Positions 35,304-43,634 of a DNA stretch of 43,686 nt are shown piece by piece (position 1 is the first letter of the stretch; each line of letters opens with the position of its first letter). Origin of the DNA: an uncultured SAR116 cluster alpha proteobacterium (GTDB taxonomy: Bacteria; Pseudomonadota; Alphaproteobacteria; Puniceispirillales; Marisalimonadaceae); NCBI GenBank assembly GCA_902619485.1, contig CACNEF010000008.1, forward strand, positions 1 to 43,686. Direction: 5' to 3'. A program made the translations under genes and the position numbers. Under the pieces are notes generated by a model that saw only the letters and a program-made list of their open reading frames with translations, did no database searches and was not told the DNA's origin.

Positions 35304-36104
35304 ATGTTTTTAAGTGAAACTGATTTAGAAAAATTTGATAAAGATGGTTATTTATTCTTTCCTAAACTATTTAATTCTGATGAAGCCGCATTGTTAAAAG
35401 AAGAAGCTGAAAAAGTATATTTAGAAGATAGAAAAGAAGTTTGGAAAGAAAGTACAGGAGTTGCTAGAACAGCTTTTGCTGCACACACTTATAACGAGGC
35501 TTTTAGAAGGTTAGCCGCTCATCCAAGATTGATTGATCCAGTATCCCAAATATTAGATGGTGATGTTTATATGCATCAATTCAAATTAAATGCTAAGGCT
35601 GCGTTTGACGGAGCTGTGTGGCAATGGCATCAAGATTATGGAACTTGGAAAAGAGATGACGGAATGCCAGAACCAAGAGCTATGAATATTGCCTTATTTC
35701 TTGATGATGTAACTGCAGCGAATGGACCATTACTTTTTATACCAGGAAGTCACAAAACAGGAGTAATTGACGCAGGTCACGATTTAGAGACAACAAGTTA
35801 TCCACTATGGACATTAGATAATGAAAAAGTTTTAGAGTTGGCTGAAAGAGGTGGATGTGTAGCTCCTACAGGACCAGCCGGAAGTATGTTAATGTTTTCT
35901 TCTTTGCTAGTTCACGCAAGTCCACCAAACATTTCACCATTTGGTCGAAGTATTGTCTATCTTTCTTTATGTCACGTAGATAATCATATACAAAAGTATA
36001 ATCGAGAAGAATGGATTGCACACAGAGATTTTACACCCATTACAAAGCTTGATGATAATTGCCTTAATGAGTTATTAAATATTGGTGTTAGCGCAGCTGA
36101 ATAG
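35304..36104 (+). CDS. Phytanoyl-CoA dioxygenase family enzyme, EctD-like
   Basis: 2-oxoglutarate/Fe(II) oxygenase of 266 residues. Fe ligands are His109 and Asp111 (WQWHQDYGTWK) and His204 (LLVHASPP), with Arg215 as probable 2-oxoglutarate contact. The stretch from WHQDYGTW to NGPLLFIPGSHKTGV closely follows ectoine-hydroxylase-like members. No ectABC genes are in the window, so hydroxylation of another small metabolite is likely. GGAG precedes the ATG by 7 bases. It leads a rightward group with a phosphatase-like gene and a SAF-domain dehydrogenase. Confidence 0.9.
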   Translation: MFLSETDLEKFDKDGYLFFPKLFNSDEAALLKEEAEKVYLEDRKEVWKESTGVARTAFAAHTYNEAFRRLAAHPRLIDPVSQILDGDVYMHQFKLNAKAAFDGAVWQWHQDYGTWKRDDGMPEPRAMNIALFLDDVTAANGPLLFIPGSHKTGVIDAGHDLETTSYPLWTLDNEKVLELAERGGCVAPTGPAGSMLMFSSLLVHASPPNISPFGRSIVYLSLCHVDNHIQKYNREEWIAHRDFTPITKLDDNCLNELLNIGVSAAE

Positions 36105-36133
36105 TTAACCATTTTTAAACAAGGAAAAATTTT

Positions 36134-36880
36134 TTGATCTCAATTGAGTCAGTTTCAAATTTTAGAGACGTGTCTATTGGCTCTAAAATGAAAAAAAACT
36201 TATTATTTAGGTGTGCTAAACTTAGCACCCTAAACGAACAAGATATTAGAGTTTTAGAGAATTTAAACCTGTTTGCCATAATTGATTTTCGTGATCCTAA
36301 AGAAGTAAAAATGGCACCAGATAATCTATCTCCTAAACTTTTAGAAAAGTATATTAACCTTCCAATTTCAGCCAGCACTCTTAGTAGAATGGTTTCTCAA
36401 AAGCAAATTAGTGGAGACAATAATAAATCTTATGAAGAAGTGATGGAAGAAAGTTATCGGATGTATATTAATAACCATAAAAAAGTTTGGGCAAAATTTT
36501 TTGAAATACTTCTTAGATCAAATAATCGTCCAATTATTTTTCATTGCTCGGCTGGCAAGGATAGAACTGGCATAGCCAGTTTTATGATACAGAGTATTTT
36601 TAATAACCATATTGATAAGATTTTTGAAAATTATCTTATTTCAAATGATTTATTAACTATTAAAGCAGCCACAGCGGAACAAAAGACTAACTCTTCAAAA
36701 CAGGACACTCAGGTTACAAAAAATATGTTGAGCACTTTAGGTAAGGTTCAGACATCTTATTTAAATGCGGCGATAGATGAAATAGAAAAAAAATACAGTT
36801 CATTGGAAAATTATTTTATTTCTCAGCTAGGGCTTAAACATAATGACATCCAAAAAATAAAGCAAATATTTGGGAATTAA
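36134..36880 (+). CDS. Tyrosine-phosphatase-fold protein (Y_phosphatase3 family)
   Basis: 248 residues with the phosphatase signature HCSAGKDRTG: nucleophile Cys138 and Arg144 of the CX5R loop, preceded by NFRDVSIGSKMKKNLLFRCA and IIDFRDPKEV, as in bacterial dual-specificity/lipid phosphatases. Start is TTG, 8 bases after AGGA. No signal peptide. Placed between an EctD-like oxygenase and a sugar-acid-type dehydrogenase, it more likely acts on a small phosphorylated metabolite than in signalling (inference). 29 bases after the oxygenase gene; 7 bases before the next. Confidence 0.85.
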   Translation: MISIESVSNFRDVSIGSKMKKNLLFRCAKLSTLNEQDIRVLENLNLFAIIDFRDPKEVKMAPDNLSPKLLEKYINLPISASTLSRMVSQKQISGDNNKSYEEVMEESYRMYINNHKKVWAKFFEILLRSNNRPIIFHCSAGKDRTGIASFMIQSIFNNHIDKIFENYLISNDLLTIKAATAEQKTNSSKQDTQVTKNMLSTLGKVQTSYLNAAIDEIEKKYSSLENYFISQLGLKHNDIQKIKQIFGN

Positions 36881-36887
36881 TAAAAAT

Positions 36888-38204
36888 ATGTTTTTGCAAA
36901 ATCTGATTTCACAAAGAATTGATAATAATAAACCTGTAAAAGTTGCTTTAATTGGAGCTGGAAAATTTGGCTCTATGTTTTTAAGTCAAGTACCAACCAC
37001 ACCTGGTTTAGAAGTTATAATAATTGCAGATCTAATTCCAGACAGCGCTAAAAAAGCTTGTAAACATGTTGGTTGGAAAGATGATCTTATTTCTAACACC
37101 GAATTTGTTGAATCAGGAATTAAAGCAATAACAAAATCTGAGGTAGAAGTCGTTGTTGAAGCGACTGGACATCCTTCAGCTGGAATTTTACATGCTCGAG
37201 AAGCATTTCGATATGGGAAACATATCGTAATGGTTAATGTTGAAGCAGATGTTTTGGCTGGTGCTTCTTTATCCAAAGAAGCTAAATCAGCTGGTGTTGT
37301 TTATTCTATGGCTTATGGAGACCAGCCTGCCCTTACAGCTGAAATTGTTGACTGGGCTAGGTCCAGTGGCTTTTATGTAACTGCTGCTGGCAAAGGTACT
37401 AAATATCTTCCTGAATATCATAAATCAACCCCAGAAACAGTTTGGAATTATTATGGATTAACAGAAAAAGATGCAAATGAAGCTGGCATGAACCCTAAAA
37501 TGTTTAACTCATTTCTTGATGGAACAAAATCTAGTCTTGAAATGGCAGCTATTGCTAACGCTTGCAACCTAAGAGTACCCTCTAATGGATTACTTTTTCC
37601 TCCCTGTGGTATGGATGATCTAGCAGAGGTTCTTAAACCAAAAAACAATGGTGGTGTTTTAGAACATGATGGACAAGTTGAGGTAGTATCATCTCTTGAT
37701 AGAGATGGTAAAGATGTATTTAAAGATTTAAGATGGGGAGTTTACGCCGTGCTTAAGGCACCAAATGATTATGCAGCCTCATGTTTTAAACAATATGGTA
37801 TGAACACTGATAGTACTGGACAATTTTCTGCTATGTACAAACCATTTCATTTAATCGGTATGGAACTAAATATATCAATCTTTAGTGCAGCTCTATTAAA
37901 TCAATCTACCGGGCAAACACAAACTTTTTCAGGTGATGTAGTTGCTACCTCAAAAAGAGCACTAAAAAAAGGTGAGATTTTAGATGGAGAGGGTGGAGCT
38001 ACCGTGTGGGGTAAATTGATACCAGTAAAAGACTCTCTTTCAAATGAAACTCTGCCAATAGGTCTTGCTCATGGAATAAAACTTAATAAAGATATTAAAG
38101 AAGATCAAATTATAACTTGGAAAGATGTGGATTATTCATCTGATGATCCTACTGTTTCATTTAGAAGATCAATGGAAAAAAACTTTAGATCTTCACTGGA
38201 CTAG
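36888..38204 (+). CDS. NAD(P)-binding oxidoreductase with C-terminal SAF domain
   Basis: 438 residues from ATG 36888; a TTG at 36870 would overlap the upstream gene. The N-terminal Rossmann domain shows VALIGAGKFGSMF (GAGKFG at 23-28), VVVEATGHPSAGILHAREA and NVEADVLAG, as in homoserine-dehydrogenase-like NAD_binding_3 proteins. The C-terminal portion from about 350 (VVATSKRALKKGEILDGEGG, LAHGIKLNKDIKEDQIITWKDVDY) is a SAF domain, shared with sugar-acid dehydratases and sialic-acid synthases. Exact reaction unknown; oxidation of a hydroxy acid is the best guess. Its end overlaps the convergent lactonase gene by 20 bases. Confidence 0.84.
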   Translation: MFLQNLISQRIDNNKPVKVALIGAGKFGSMFLSQVPTTPGLEVIIIADLIPDSAKKACKHVGWKDDLISNTEFVESGIKAITKSEVEVVVEATGHPSAGILHAREAFRYGKHIVMVNVEADVLAGASLSKEAKSAGVVYSMAYGDQPALTAEIVDWARSSGFYVTAAGKGTKYLPEYHKSTPETVWNYYGLTEKDANEAGMNPKMFNSFLDGTKSSLEMAAIANACNLRVPSNGLLFPPCGMDDLAEVLKPKNNGGVLEHDGQVEVVSSLDRDGKDVFKDLRWGVYAVLKAPNDYAASCFKQYGMNTDSTGQFSAMYKPFHLIGMELNISIFSAALLNQSTGQTQTFSGDVVATSKRALKKGEILDGEGGATVWGKLIPVKDSLSNETLPIGLAHGIKLNKDIKEDQIITWKDVDYSSDDPTVSFRRSMEKNFRSSLD

Positions 38205-39000
38205 TTGGTCCTTTATCTAATCTCCAAACAAAGCCTGATGTTCCTTCTTTGGGAAAAAAATTTTTAACTAGAGGATCATGTCCTGGGATTACCATATCAT
38301 TACTGGTTGCCAGACTTTTAATTAACTTAAAGCCATTAAGCATGTCTTCCAAATCAACAACAATAGGAAATGGTTTACCCATAAGAAAGTTTTCATAGAA
38401 ATGTGTGGCATCTGATGCTAAACATAAATAACCATTTTCTGTTTTTACTCTAACAGACTGCAATCCTCTAGAATGACCTCCTATTAAATGAACAGTAACT
38501 CCACCTTTGATTGATCCAATACCATTATAAAAGACAACCCTGCCAGAGTATAAATTTTTAACCATCTCACATACATGTTCGCCCGTAAAAGGCATTTTAA
38601 TAGTTTCATGACACATACAGGGACCAGTCGCGTATGCCATCTCAGTTTCTTGAAGATGAAATTTTGCATTCGGAAAATCCTTTAATCCTCCTGCATGATC
38701 ATAATGAAGATGAGTTATAATTACATCAGTAACATCACTAGCTTCAACGTTAATAGCTTTTAAAGCCTCAGACGGAGCTCTTTGTATAGGCCTATCTCTT
38801 CTTTTAGCTTCGTCGTAGTCATATCCTGTGTCTACAACAATAATATCCTTATCTGATTTCAAAACCCAAATAAAATAATCAATAGTGTGAGCTTGATTAG
38901 AATGATCGTCAAAAATGAAGCTGTCACCACGAGTTCTATCTGCTCTTTCAGCATATTTTAAAGCATATACTTCCCAATTTTTTTCTATTGCAGTATCCAA
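38185..39000 (-). CDS. Metallo-beta-lactamase-fold lactonase (AHL-lactonase family)
   Basis: 271 residues with the di-zinc motif HLHYDH (His97, His99, Asp101, His102), further ligand regions GGHSRG, SDATHFYEN and IPGHDP, and IIVVDTGYDYDEA at the start of the fold. It belongs to the AttM/AiiB-like N-acyl-homoserine lactonase group, but many members hydrolyse other lactones. No LuxI/LuxR genes are near; the neighbours are sugar-acid enzymes, so a sugar or aldonolactone is a plausible substrate. TTG start at 39000 has AAGGA 6 bases upstream. It is the promoter-distal gene of the leftward run, 13 bases after the aldo-keto reductase. Confidence 0.87.
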   Translation of the reverse strand: MDTAIEKNWEVYALKYAERADRTRGDSFIFDDHSNQAHTIDYFIWVLKSDKDIIVVDTGYDYDEAKRRDRPIQRAPSEALKAINVEASDVTDVIITHLHYDHAGGLKDFPNAKFHLQETEMAYATGPCMCHETIKMPFTGEHVCEMVKNLYSGRVVFYNGIGSIKGGVTVHLIGGHSRGLQSVRVKTENGYLCLASDATHFYENFLMGKPFPIVVDLEDMLNGFKLIKSLATSNDMVIPGHDPLVKNFFPKEGTSGFVWRLDKGPTSPVKI

Positions 39001-39013
39001 GAGATTTCCTTAT

Positions 39014-39982
39014 TTAATCGTCACTGACTTCTTCTAATCTATCAGTTGCAGGAGCAGGTGTAGGACTGATATTAGATATTAATTTGTAAGTTTCATTATC
39101 TAATGAAATTTTAACTGAATCTAGGGAAGGTTTTAATTGTTTTAGATTTCTGGCACTAATTATTGGGGCAGTTACCGCATCATTCTTTAAAACCCAAGCA
39201 ACTGCTAAAGAAATAGGATCATAATTTAAATCATTCGCTAAATTTTTTAAAGAATGTGCTGCTTTGTACATCCAATCTTGTCCATATCTAATTTTATATT
39301 TTTCATTTTCATGAAGTCTTCCAGATGTATTTTTACTTGATGTAATTGATGCGTCATATTTGCCTGTAAGAAGTCCCCCTCCTAAAGGACTATAACTTAT
39401 TACACCAATATCTTCTGACATTGCCATAGGAAGAATTTCTACCTCGGCTTGTCTTTTAACAATATTATACATGGGTTGCAGAATATCTACTGATGGAAAA
39501 TTATATTTTTGAGCAATCAAATTTGCTTTCAAAACTTGCCAAGCAGCAAAATTAGAAACACCTAGTTGAAAAAATTTTTTTTCTTCTTTTAATTTTTTAA
39601 GTGTTTCAAATGTTTCTTCTAATGGCACATTATCATCCCAATGATGTAAGAAGAAAATATCTACGTAATCCTGATTTAGTCTTTTAAGACTTTGCTCTAG
39701 TTGTGATCTAATATTTTCTCCACTTGAACCTCCAACTGAACCTGCTTTTGTAATTAGAATAATTTTTTCACGTTCTTCTCTAATTAAATTTCCAAGAATT
39801 TTTTCAGATTTACCTCCAGTATAAACAAATGCAGTATCAAAAAAATTAATACCATTTTCTCGACATGCCTCATACATTTCTTGGCTGTCGCGTTCATCTG
39901 CCCCGTCTCCAAACTGCATTGTTCCAAAACACAATGATGAGTTTTCTATTTCATTAGGGCCATATTGTCTGATTATTTTCAT
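39014..39982 (-). CDS. Aldo/keto reductase
   Basis: TIM-barrel NADPH-dependent oxidoreductase of 322 residues. The catalytic tetrad is visible as Asp49 and Tyr54 (FFDTAFVYTGGKSE), Lys79 (ITKAG) and His113 (FFLHHWDD). Other family landmarks are QLGVSNFAAWQV and ISYSPLGGGLLTGKYD. It reduces aldehydes or ketones, or acts as a sugar dehydrogenase. It sits between the lactonase and the OtnI-like isomerase in a leftward run with gaps of 13 and 21 bases, so it probably handles the same carbohydrate-derived compound. Confidence 0.92.
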   Translation of the reverse strand: MKIIRQYGPNEIENSSLCFGTMQFGDGADERDSQEMYEACRENGINFFDTAFVYTGGKSEKILGNLIREEREKIILITKAGSVGGSSGENIRSQLEQSLKRLNQDYVDIFFLHHWDDNVPLEETFETLKKLKEEKKFFQLGVSNFAAWQVLKANLIAQKYNFPSVDILQPMYNIVKRQAEVEILPMAMSEDIGVISYSPLGGGLLTGKYDASITSSKNTSGRLHENEKYKIRYGQDWMYKAAHSLKNLANDLNYDPISLAVAWVLKNDAVTAPIISARNLKQLKPSLDSVKISLDNETYKLISNISPTPAPATDRLEEVSDD

Positions 39983-40003
39983 TTAAAAATCCTTTAAAAA
40001 TTT

Positions 40004-40771
40004 TTATTTAAAATTATCAATCCAAGCAATTCCTTCATCAGTCGTGGTTCTTGGCTTATATTCTGCTCCAATCAACCCTTTGTAACCTATTTTATAAATT
40101 TCTGGAATAATGTAAGAAAAATCTAATTCACCTTTGTCTGGTTCAGATCTACCCTTTACTGAAGCTATCTGCACATGACCAATGAAAGGTAAATTATCTG
40201 CAAATCTATTAATAACATTACCTTGATTGATTTGAACATGATAAAAATCAAACATAATTTTAATACTATCAGAACCTACAAGCTCACATATCTCCTTAGC
40301 CTGCTCCACTCTTGTTAAAAAATATCCTGGATTATCATTTAGGTTTAAAGGTTCAATGACTAAACCGATATTACTTTCTTTGACCAATTCTTTTGCAAAT
40401 TTTAAATTATCAATAAAAGTCACAAGAGATTTTGTTGATAAATCTGTGACGCCTGCCATTGCATGAATGTTTTTTGATTTAATTACTTTTGCATACTCAA
40501 ATGCTTGTAATAATGCGTCTCTTGCCTCAGACACCCTTGAAGGGACAGCTAATAGACCATTATCACCTTTTTCAATATTACCTTTAATTGTATTAATACC
40601 CATAACGGGTAAGTTTACATCATCCAATGCTTTTTTAATTTCTCGAGAATCATATTGATAAGGAAACTGAAACTCTACTGCATCAAACCCTTTATCTTTA
40701 GCTTTATATATAGCGTCGATTTGAGACATTTCTGTCCATAAAAGACCTAAATTAGCTGAAAATTTATACAT
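40004..40771 (-). CDS. Hydroxypyruvate isomerase-like / 2-oxo-tetronate isomerase (OtnI-like)
   Basis: Xylose-isomerase-like TIM barrel of 255 residues. The N-terminus (FSANLGLLWTEM, FDAVEFQFPYQY) matches hydroxypyruvate isomerase and OtnI. Catalytic glutamates are Glu140 (LVIEPLN) and Glu237 (GAEYKP), with metal-site Asp175 (MFDFYH). The OtnI reaction interconverts 2-oxo- and 3-oxo-tetronate in four-carbon acid-sugar breakdown. The upstream gene, 4 bases away, is the OtnC-like aldolase, the usual partner, which favours OtnI over plain hydroxypyruvate isomerase. Confidence 0.85.
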   Translation of the reverse strand: MYKFSANLGLLWTEMSQIDAIYKAKDKGFDAVEFQFPYQYDSREIKKALDDVNLPVMGINTIKGNIEKGDNGLLAVPSRVSEARDALLQAFEYAKVIKSKNIHAMAGVTDLSTKSLVTFIDNLKFAKELVKESNIGLVIEPLNLNDNPGYFLTRVEQAKEICELVGSDSIKIMFDFYHVQINQGNVINRFADNLPFIGHVQIASVKGRSEPDKGELDFSYIIPEIYKIGYKGLIGAEYKPRTTTDEGIAWIDNFK

Positions 40772-40775
40772 TGTC

Positions 40776-41423
40776 CTAATCCCATTCTATGTTAAATTTA
40801 GACACTATTTTATCTATTTGAGATGTTTTTAATTCTATTGCATCTGACCCTCTTAATATAAGAGCTAGTTTAGCAGTAGCTTCTAATTCTTCAACAGCAT
40901 TAACCGCTGATTCCAAATCTTTACCAGAAACAACAGGACCATGATTAGCAAGAAGAACGGCAGATCTTTTCCCAGCAAGACCTTTAATTGAATCACCCAT
41001 TGCAGGATCTCCTGGCACAAAAAAAGGAAGTAATTTTACCTTTCCTAATAACATGACGGAGTAAGGTGTATATGAGGGTAAAACATTATCTTCATTAATT
41101 CCAGGCATCATTGATAAAGCGACTGAATACGTAGAATGAAGATGTACTACTGCGCCAGATTTCATGCCTCTTGTTTCATAAAAAGCCTGATGAAGTGGCA
41201 ACTCTTTAGTAGGTGTTGTAGAACCAGTAATTTCACCAGATTTTGAAACTTTTACTATTTGGTTAGGATCCAGTCTTCCAAAAGAGGATCCAGACGGAGT
41301 TACTAATATATTATTATCATCCAAACGTACTGAAATATTTCCCGTTGAACCATGTGTTAATCCTCTATCAAAGATAGAAGTTGCTAATAAACATATTTGC
41401 TCTCTTAATTTATTTTCATTCAT
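40776..41423 (-). CDS. Class II aldolase, OtnC-like (3-oxo-tetronate 4-phosphate decarboxylase)
   Basis: Class II aldolase/adducin-family protein of 215 residues from the ATG at 41423; a TTG at 41435 is possible. Numbered from that ATG, metal ligands are His94 and His96 (HLHS) and His161 (NHGPVV), and the catalytic Glu is Glu74 (TKELPLH). LTHGSTGNISVR, LVTPSGSSFGRLDP and SYTPYSVMLLGKVKLLPFF are close to YgbL/OtnC. It would decarboxylate 3-oxo-tetronate 4-phosphate to dihydroxyacetone phosphate. The kinase OtnK that makes this substrate is not in the window. Confidence 0.87.
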   Translation of the reverse strand: MNENKLREQICLLATSIFDRGLTHGSTGNISVRLDDNNILVTPSGSSFGRLDPNQIVKVSKSGEITGSTTPTKELPLHQAFYETRGMKSGAVVHLHSTYSVALSMMPGINEDNVLPSYTPYSVMLLGKVKLLPFFVPGDPAMGDSIKGLAGKRSAVLLANHGPVVSGKDLESAVNAVEELEATAKLALILRGSDAIELKTSQIDKIVSKFNIEWD

Positions 41424-41450
41424 TTTTATACTCAATACGTATATCTTAAT

Positions 41451-41927
41451 TTAGTAACCAAATATCTGATAAAATCCACCGATAGGTGCACCTATAGCAA
41501 TATGACTTCCAACTGCTAAAAAACAAGCCATAAGTGGTGACGGTGTCTTTGTTCCTAATAAACCTTTACCTAAAGCTGGCATAAAAAAAAACCAAGGAAC
41601 AATTACACTTATCAAACCAAAAATAATGCCATTCATAAGAGATGCACTACATATTTCATATTCTAATAAAATAAAAAAAAATACTGAATACATAATTGCA
41701 ACGGAATAATGAACCATCCAGCCAATTATTAATTCATTTTTAATTGGATCTTCTTCATCGATAGTAGGATTATAAATTTTTCCTCTAGACATTACTAATA
41801 AAAACCATCTTCCAACCACACCCCAATCAGAAGGATTTATATCATATAATAATTTAAGTAGCCTCTGCCACATATCCATTGCAAGACAAGATACAATTCC
41901 AATAATGACTATGTGAAATATTTCCAT
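41451..41927 (-). CDS. DUF2938 membrane protein
   Basis: 158 residues with about four hydrophobic segments. It matches DUF2938: the N-terminal helix GIVSCLAMDMWQRLLK, DWGVVGRWFLL, GWMVHYSVAIMYSVFFF, and the C-terminal TKTPSPLMACFLAVGSHIAIG. Function unknown. ATG at 41927 follows AGGA by 6 bases, the alternative TTG at 41930 is too close. It begins the leftward run containing the OtnC-, OtnI- and AKR-like genes, 27 bases before OtnC. Whether it serves as a transporter component for the pathway is open. Confidence 0.85.
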   Translation of the reverse strand: MEIFHIVIIGIVSCLAMDMWQRLLKLLYDINPSDWGVVGRWFLLVMSRGKIYNPTIDEEDPIKNELIIGWMVHYSVAIMYSVFFFILLEYEICSASLMNGIIFGLISVIVPWFFFMPALGKGLLGTKTPSPLMACFLAVGSHIAIGAPIGGFYQIFGY

Positions 41928-42062
41928 CAAACTTCCTCTATTTTTAAAATTTTTCTAGCATTGGATAGTTGAACGATATAAAACACTATAGGTGTTTATA
42001 TGAAATATATCTATTGTTAATATATTCTTATAATTCAACCAAATCAAATACAGGGGGTGTTT

Positions 42063-42797
42063 ATGGCTAATTTTAATGGACAAACTGCAGTTATTACTGG
42101 TGGAGCTCAAGGGATTGGACTAGCAACTGCAAAAAGATTTATTAATGATGGTTGTGAAGTTATGATTTGGGATATTGATAAAAAGTTGGGTATGGATGCT
42201 GCAAAAGAACTTAATTGCCATTTTTTAGAAGTTGATCAAACTGATAATAAAGTTGTAGAACAAGCTACGGCTGAAACAATTAACCAGCTAAAAAAAATTG
42301 ACATATTAGTATGTAGTGCAGGTATAGCAGGTCCGACCTTTTCAACATGGGATTATCCAGTTGAAGAGTGGTCAAAAGTTTTCAACGTAAATGTTAATGG
42401 TGTGTTTTATTGCAACAAATATGTTGTTAAAACTATGCGAGAAAACGGATATGGTAGGATTATTAATATAGCATCTATTGCCGGAAAAGAAGGCAACCCT
42501 AATGCTCCTGCTTACTCAGCATCAAAGGCTGCTGTTATTGGATTAACTAAATCTCTTGGAAAAGAAACGGCTGATCAAGATATTGCTGTTAATTGTATTA
42601 CTCCTGCAACGGCAAAAACAAGAATACTTGATCAAGTATCACAAGAATTTATTGATTACATGCTGTCTAAAATACCAAGAAAAAGATTCGTAACCGTTGA
42701 TGAGATTGCTTCTTTAATTACTTTCTTAGGAAGTAGGGAGAATAGTTTTACTACAGCTGGAGTTTTCGACATATCAGGAGGTAGGGCTACATATTAA
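42063..42797 (+). CDS. Short-chain dehydrogenase/reductase (FabG-like)
   Basis: 244-residue classical SDR: TGGAQGIG cofactor motif near residue 12, CSAGIAGP, IINIASIAGKEG with the catalytic Ser, and YSASKAA with Tyr/Lys. Closest by appearance to FabG-like and sugar-dehydrogenase-type SDRs. Position beside the sugar-acid island suggests a polyol, sugar or hydroxy-acid substrate, but 3-oxoacyl reduction cannot be excluded. ATG at 42063 is preferred since AGGGGG lies 6 bases before it; a GTG at 42057 overlaps that ribosome site. Confidence 0.88.
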   Translation: MANFNGQTAVITGGAQGIGLATAKRFINDGCEVMIWDIDKKLGMDAAKELNCHFLEVDQTDNKVVEQATAETINQLKKIDILVCSAGIAGPTFSTWDYPVEEWSKVFNVNVNGVFYCNKYVVKTMRENGYGRIINIASIAGKEGNPNAPAYSASKAAVIGLTKSLGKETADQDIAVNCITPATAKTRILDQVSQEFIDYMLSKIPRKRFVTVDEIASLITFLGSRENSFTTAGVFDISGGRATY

Positions 42798-42801
42798 TGG
42801 T

Positions 42802-42822
42802 GAGGATTTTAAGGAGATCCTC
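42802..42822 (+). terminator. Small hairpin after the SDR gene
   Basis: GAGGAT and ATCCTC form a perfect 6-bp stem with a 9-base loop, four bases after the SDR stop codon. No T-run follows, so it is only a candidate terminator. The rest of the 234-bp spacer to the next gene shows nothing recognisable. Confidence 0.3.
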
Positions 42823-43031
42823 TGCACCTGATTTAAACTAATCACTAGGGAGGAATGTATTAGTTTTGAGTACAATTAAACGGGGGAGTTTATTGAACTT
42901 TTAATTTTTATATGTCGAATCGTTGAATAAGTCGTGATGTATTTCGTTAATCAAAAAACAAAGAATATATTTGCCAAAAATTTGAGCAAAAAAAATTAGC
43001 CAAATTAGTGGGTGATTAATATTTGATCATT

Positions 43032-43634
43032 TTATATCTCTGAATTTAATTCCATGAAAGCAGAAAGGACAACAACTGCAAACAAAGCCAGGCCCATTCC
43101 CCTATTTACCCAAATTTGTTTATTAACACCTAATGACCATTTCTTTAGACTTATTCCTAACCAAAGCCATAATAAATGTATTGGTATCCAAATAGAATTA
43201 ACAATAATAAATTTTATAATAATTTCAACATTGAATGATGCCAGTCCAAGAGATAAAACTACAAACAAATGACCTTGCACAACATAAGCTTTAGGATTAA
43301 CAAATTGTAAAAAAATACCTTCATACAATCTAGGTGCTTTCAAACTCTGCTTAAACCCAGTTTTATTGTCAGATGTAGCTATTCGCCAAGATAGAAAAGA
43401 TAAATAAGATAAAGAAAGAAGCAAGAAAGTAATTTCAACACCATCAATCTCAAATAAAAGTTGTTTGAATCCTAAAACTACTAATAGTGCAACTCCATTA
43501 GTTCCAAAAAATAAACCAATGAGATACATCATACCAACTTTCCAACCAAAGCCTGCACCAACACCAGCTAATGATAATACACCTGGGCCAGGTGTAACCA
43601 TCATTAAAAAACTAATAATTATGTATGTAATCAT
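43032..43634 (-). CDS. LysE/RhtB-family amino-acid exporter
   Basis: Inner-membrane protein of 200 residues with about six hydrophobic segments. The N-terminal TPGPGVLSLAGVGAGFGWKVG is the family signature, and FVNPKAYVV matches the conserved N-P-K segment. Members export amino acids or derivatives. The region before the TPGPG motif is a few residues shorter than in many relatives; no alternative start exists upstream, because only GTT, CAA, GGT and similar codons occur before the in-frame TAA. No neighbour in the window suggests a substrate. Confidence 0.9.
   Translation of the reverse strand: MITYIIISFLMMVTPGPGVLSLAGVGAGFGWKVGMMYLIGLFFGTNGVALLVVLGFKQLLFEIDGVEITFLLLSLSYLSFLSWRIATSDNKTGFKQSLKAPRLYEGIFLQFVNPKAYVVQGHLFVVLSLGLASFNVEIIIKFIIVNSIWIPIHLLWLWLGISLKKWSLGVNKQIWVNRGMGLALFAVVVLSAFMELNSEI

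Noticed and set aside
38185-39000. Quorum-quenching system
   Set aside because: Only the lactonase family resemblance supports it; there is no LuxI/LuxR gene, and neighbours are carbohydrate-acid enzymes.
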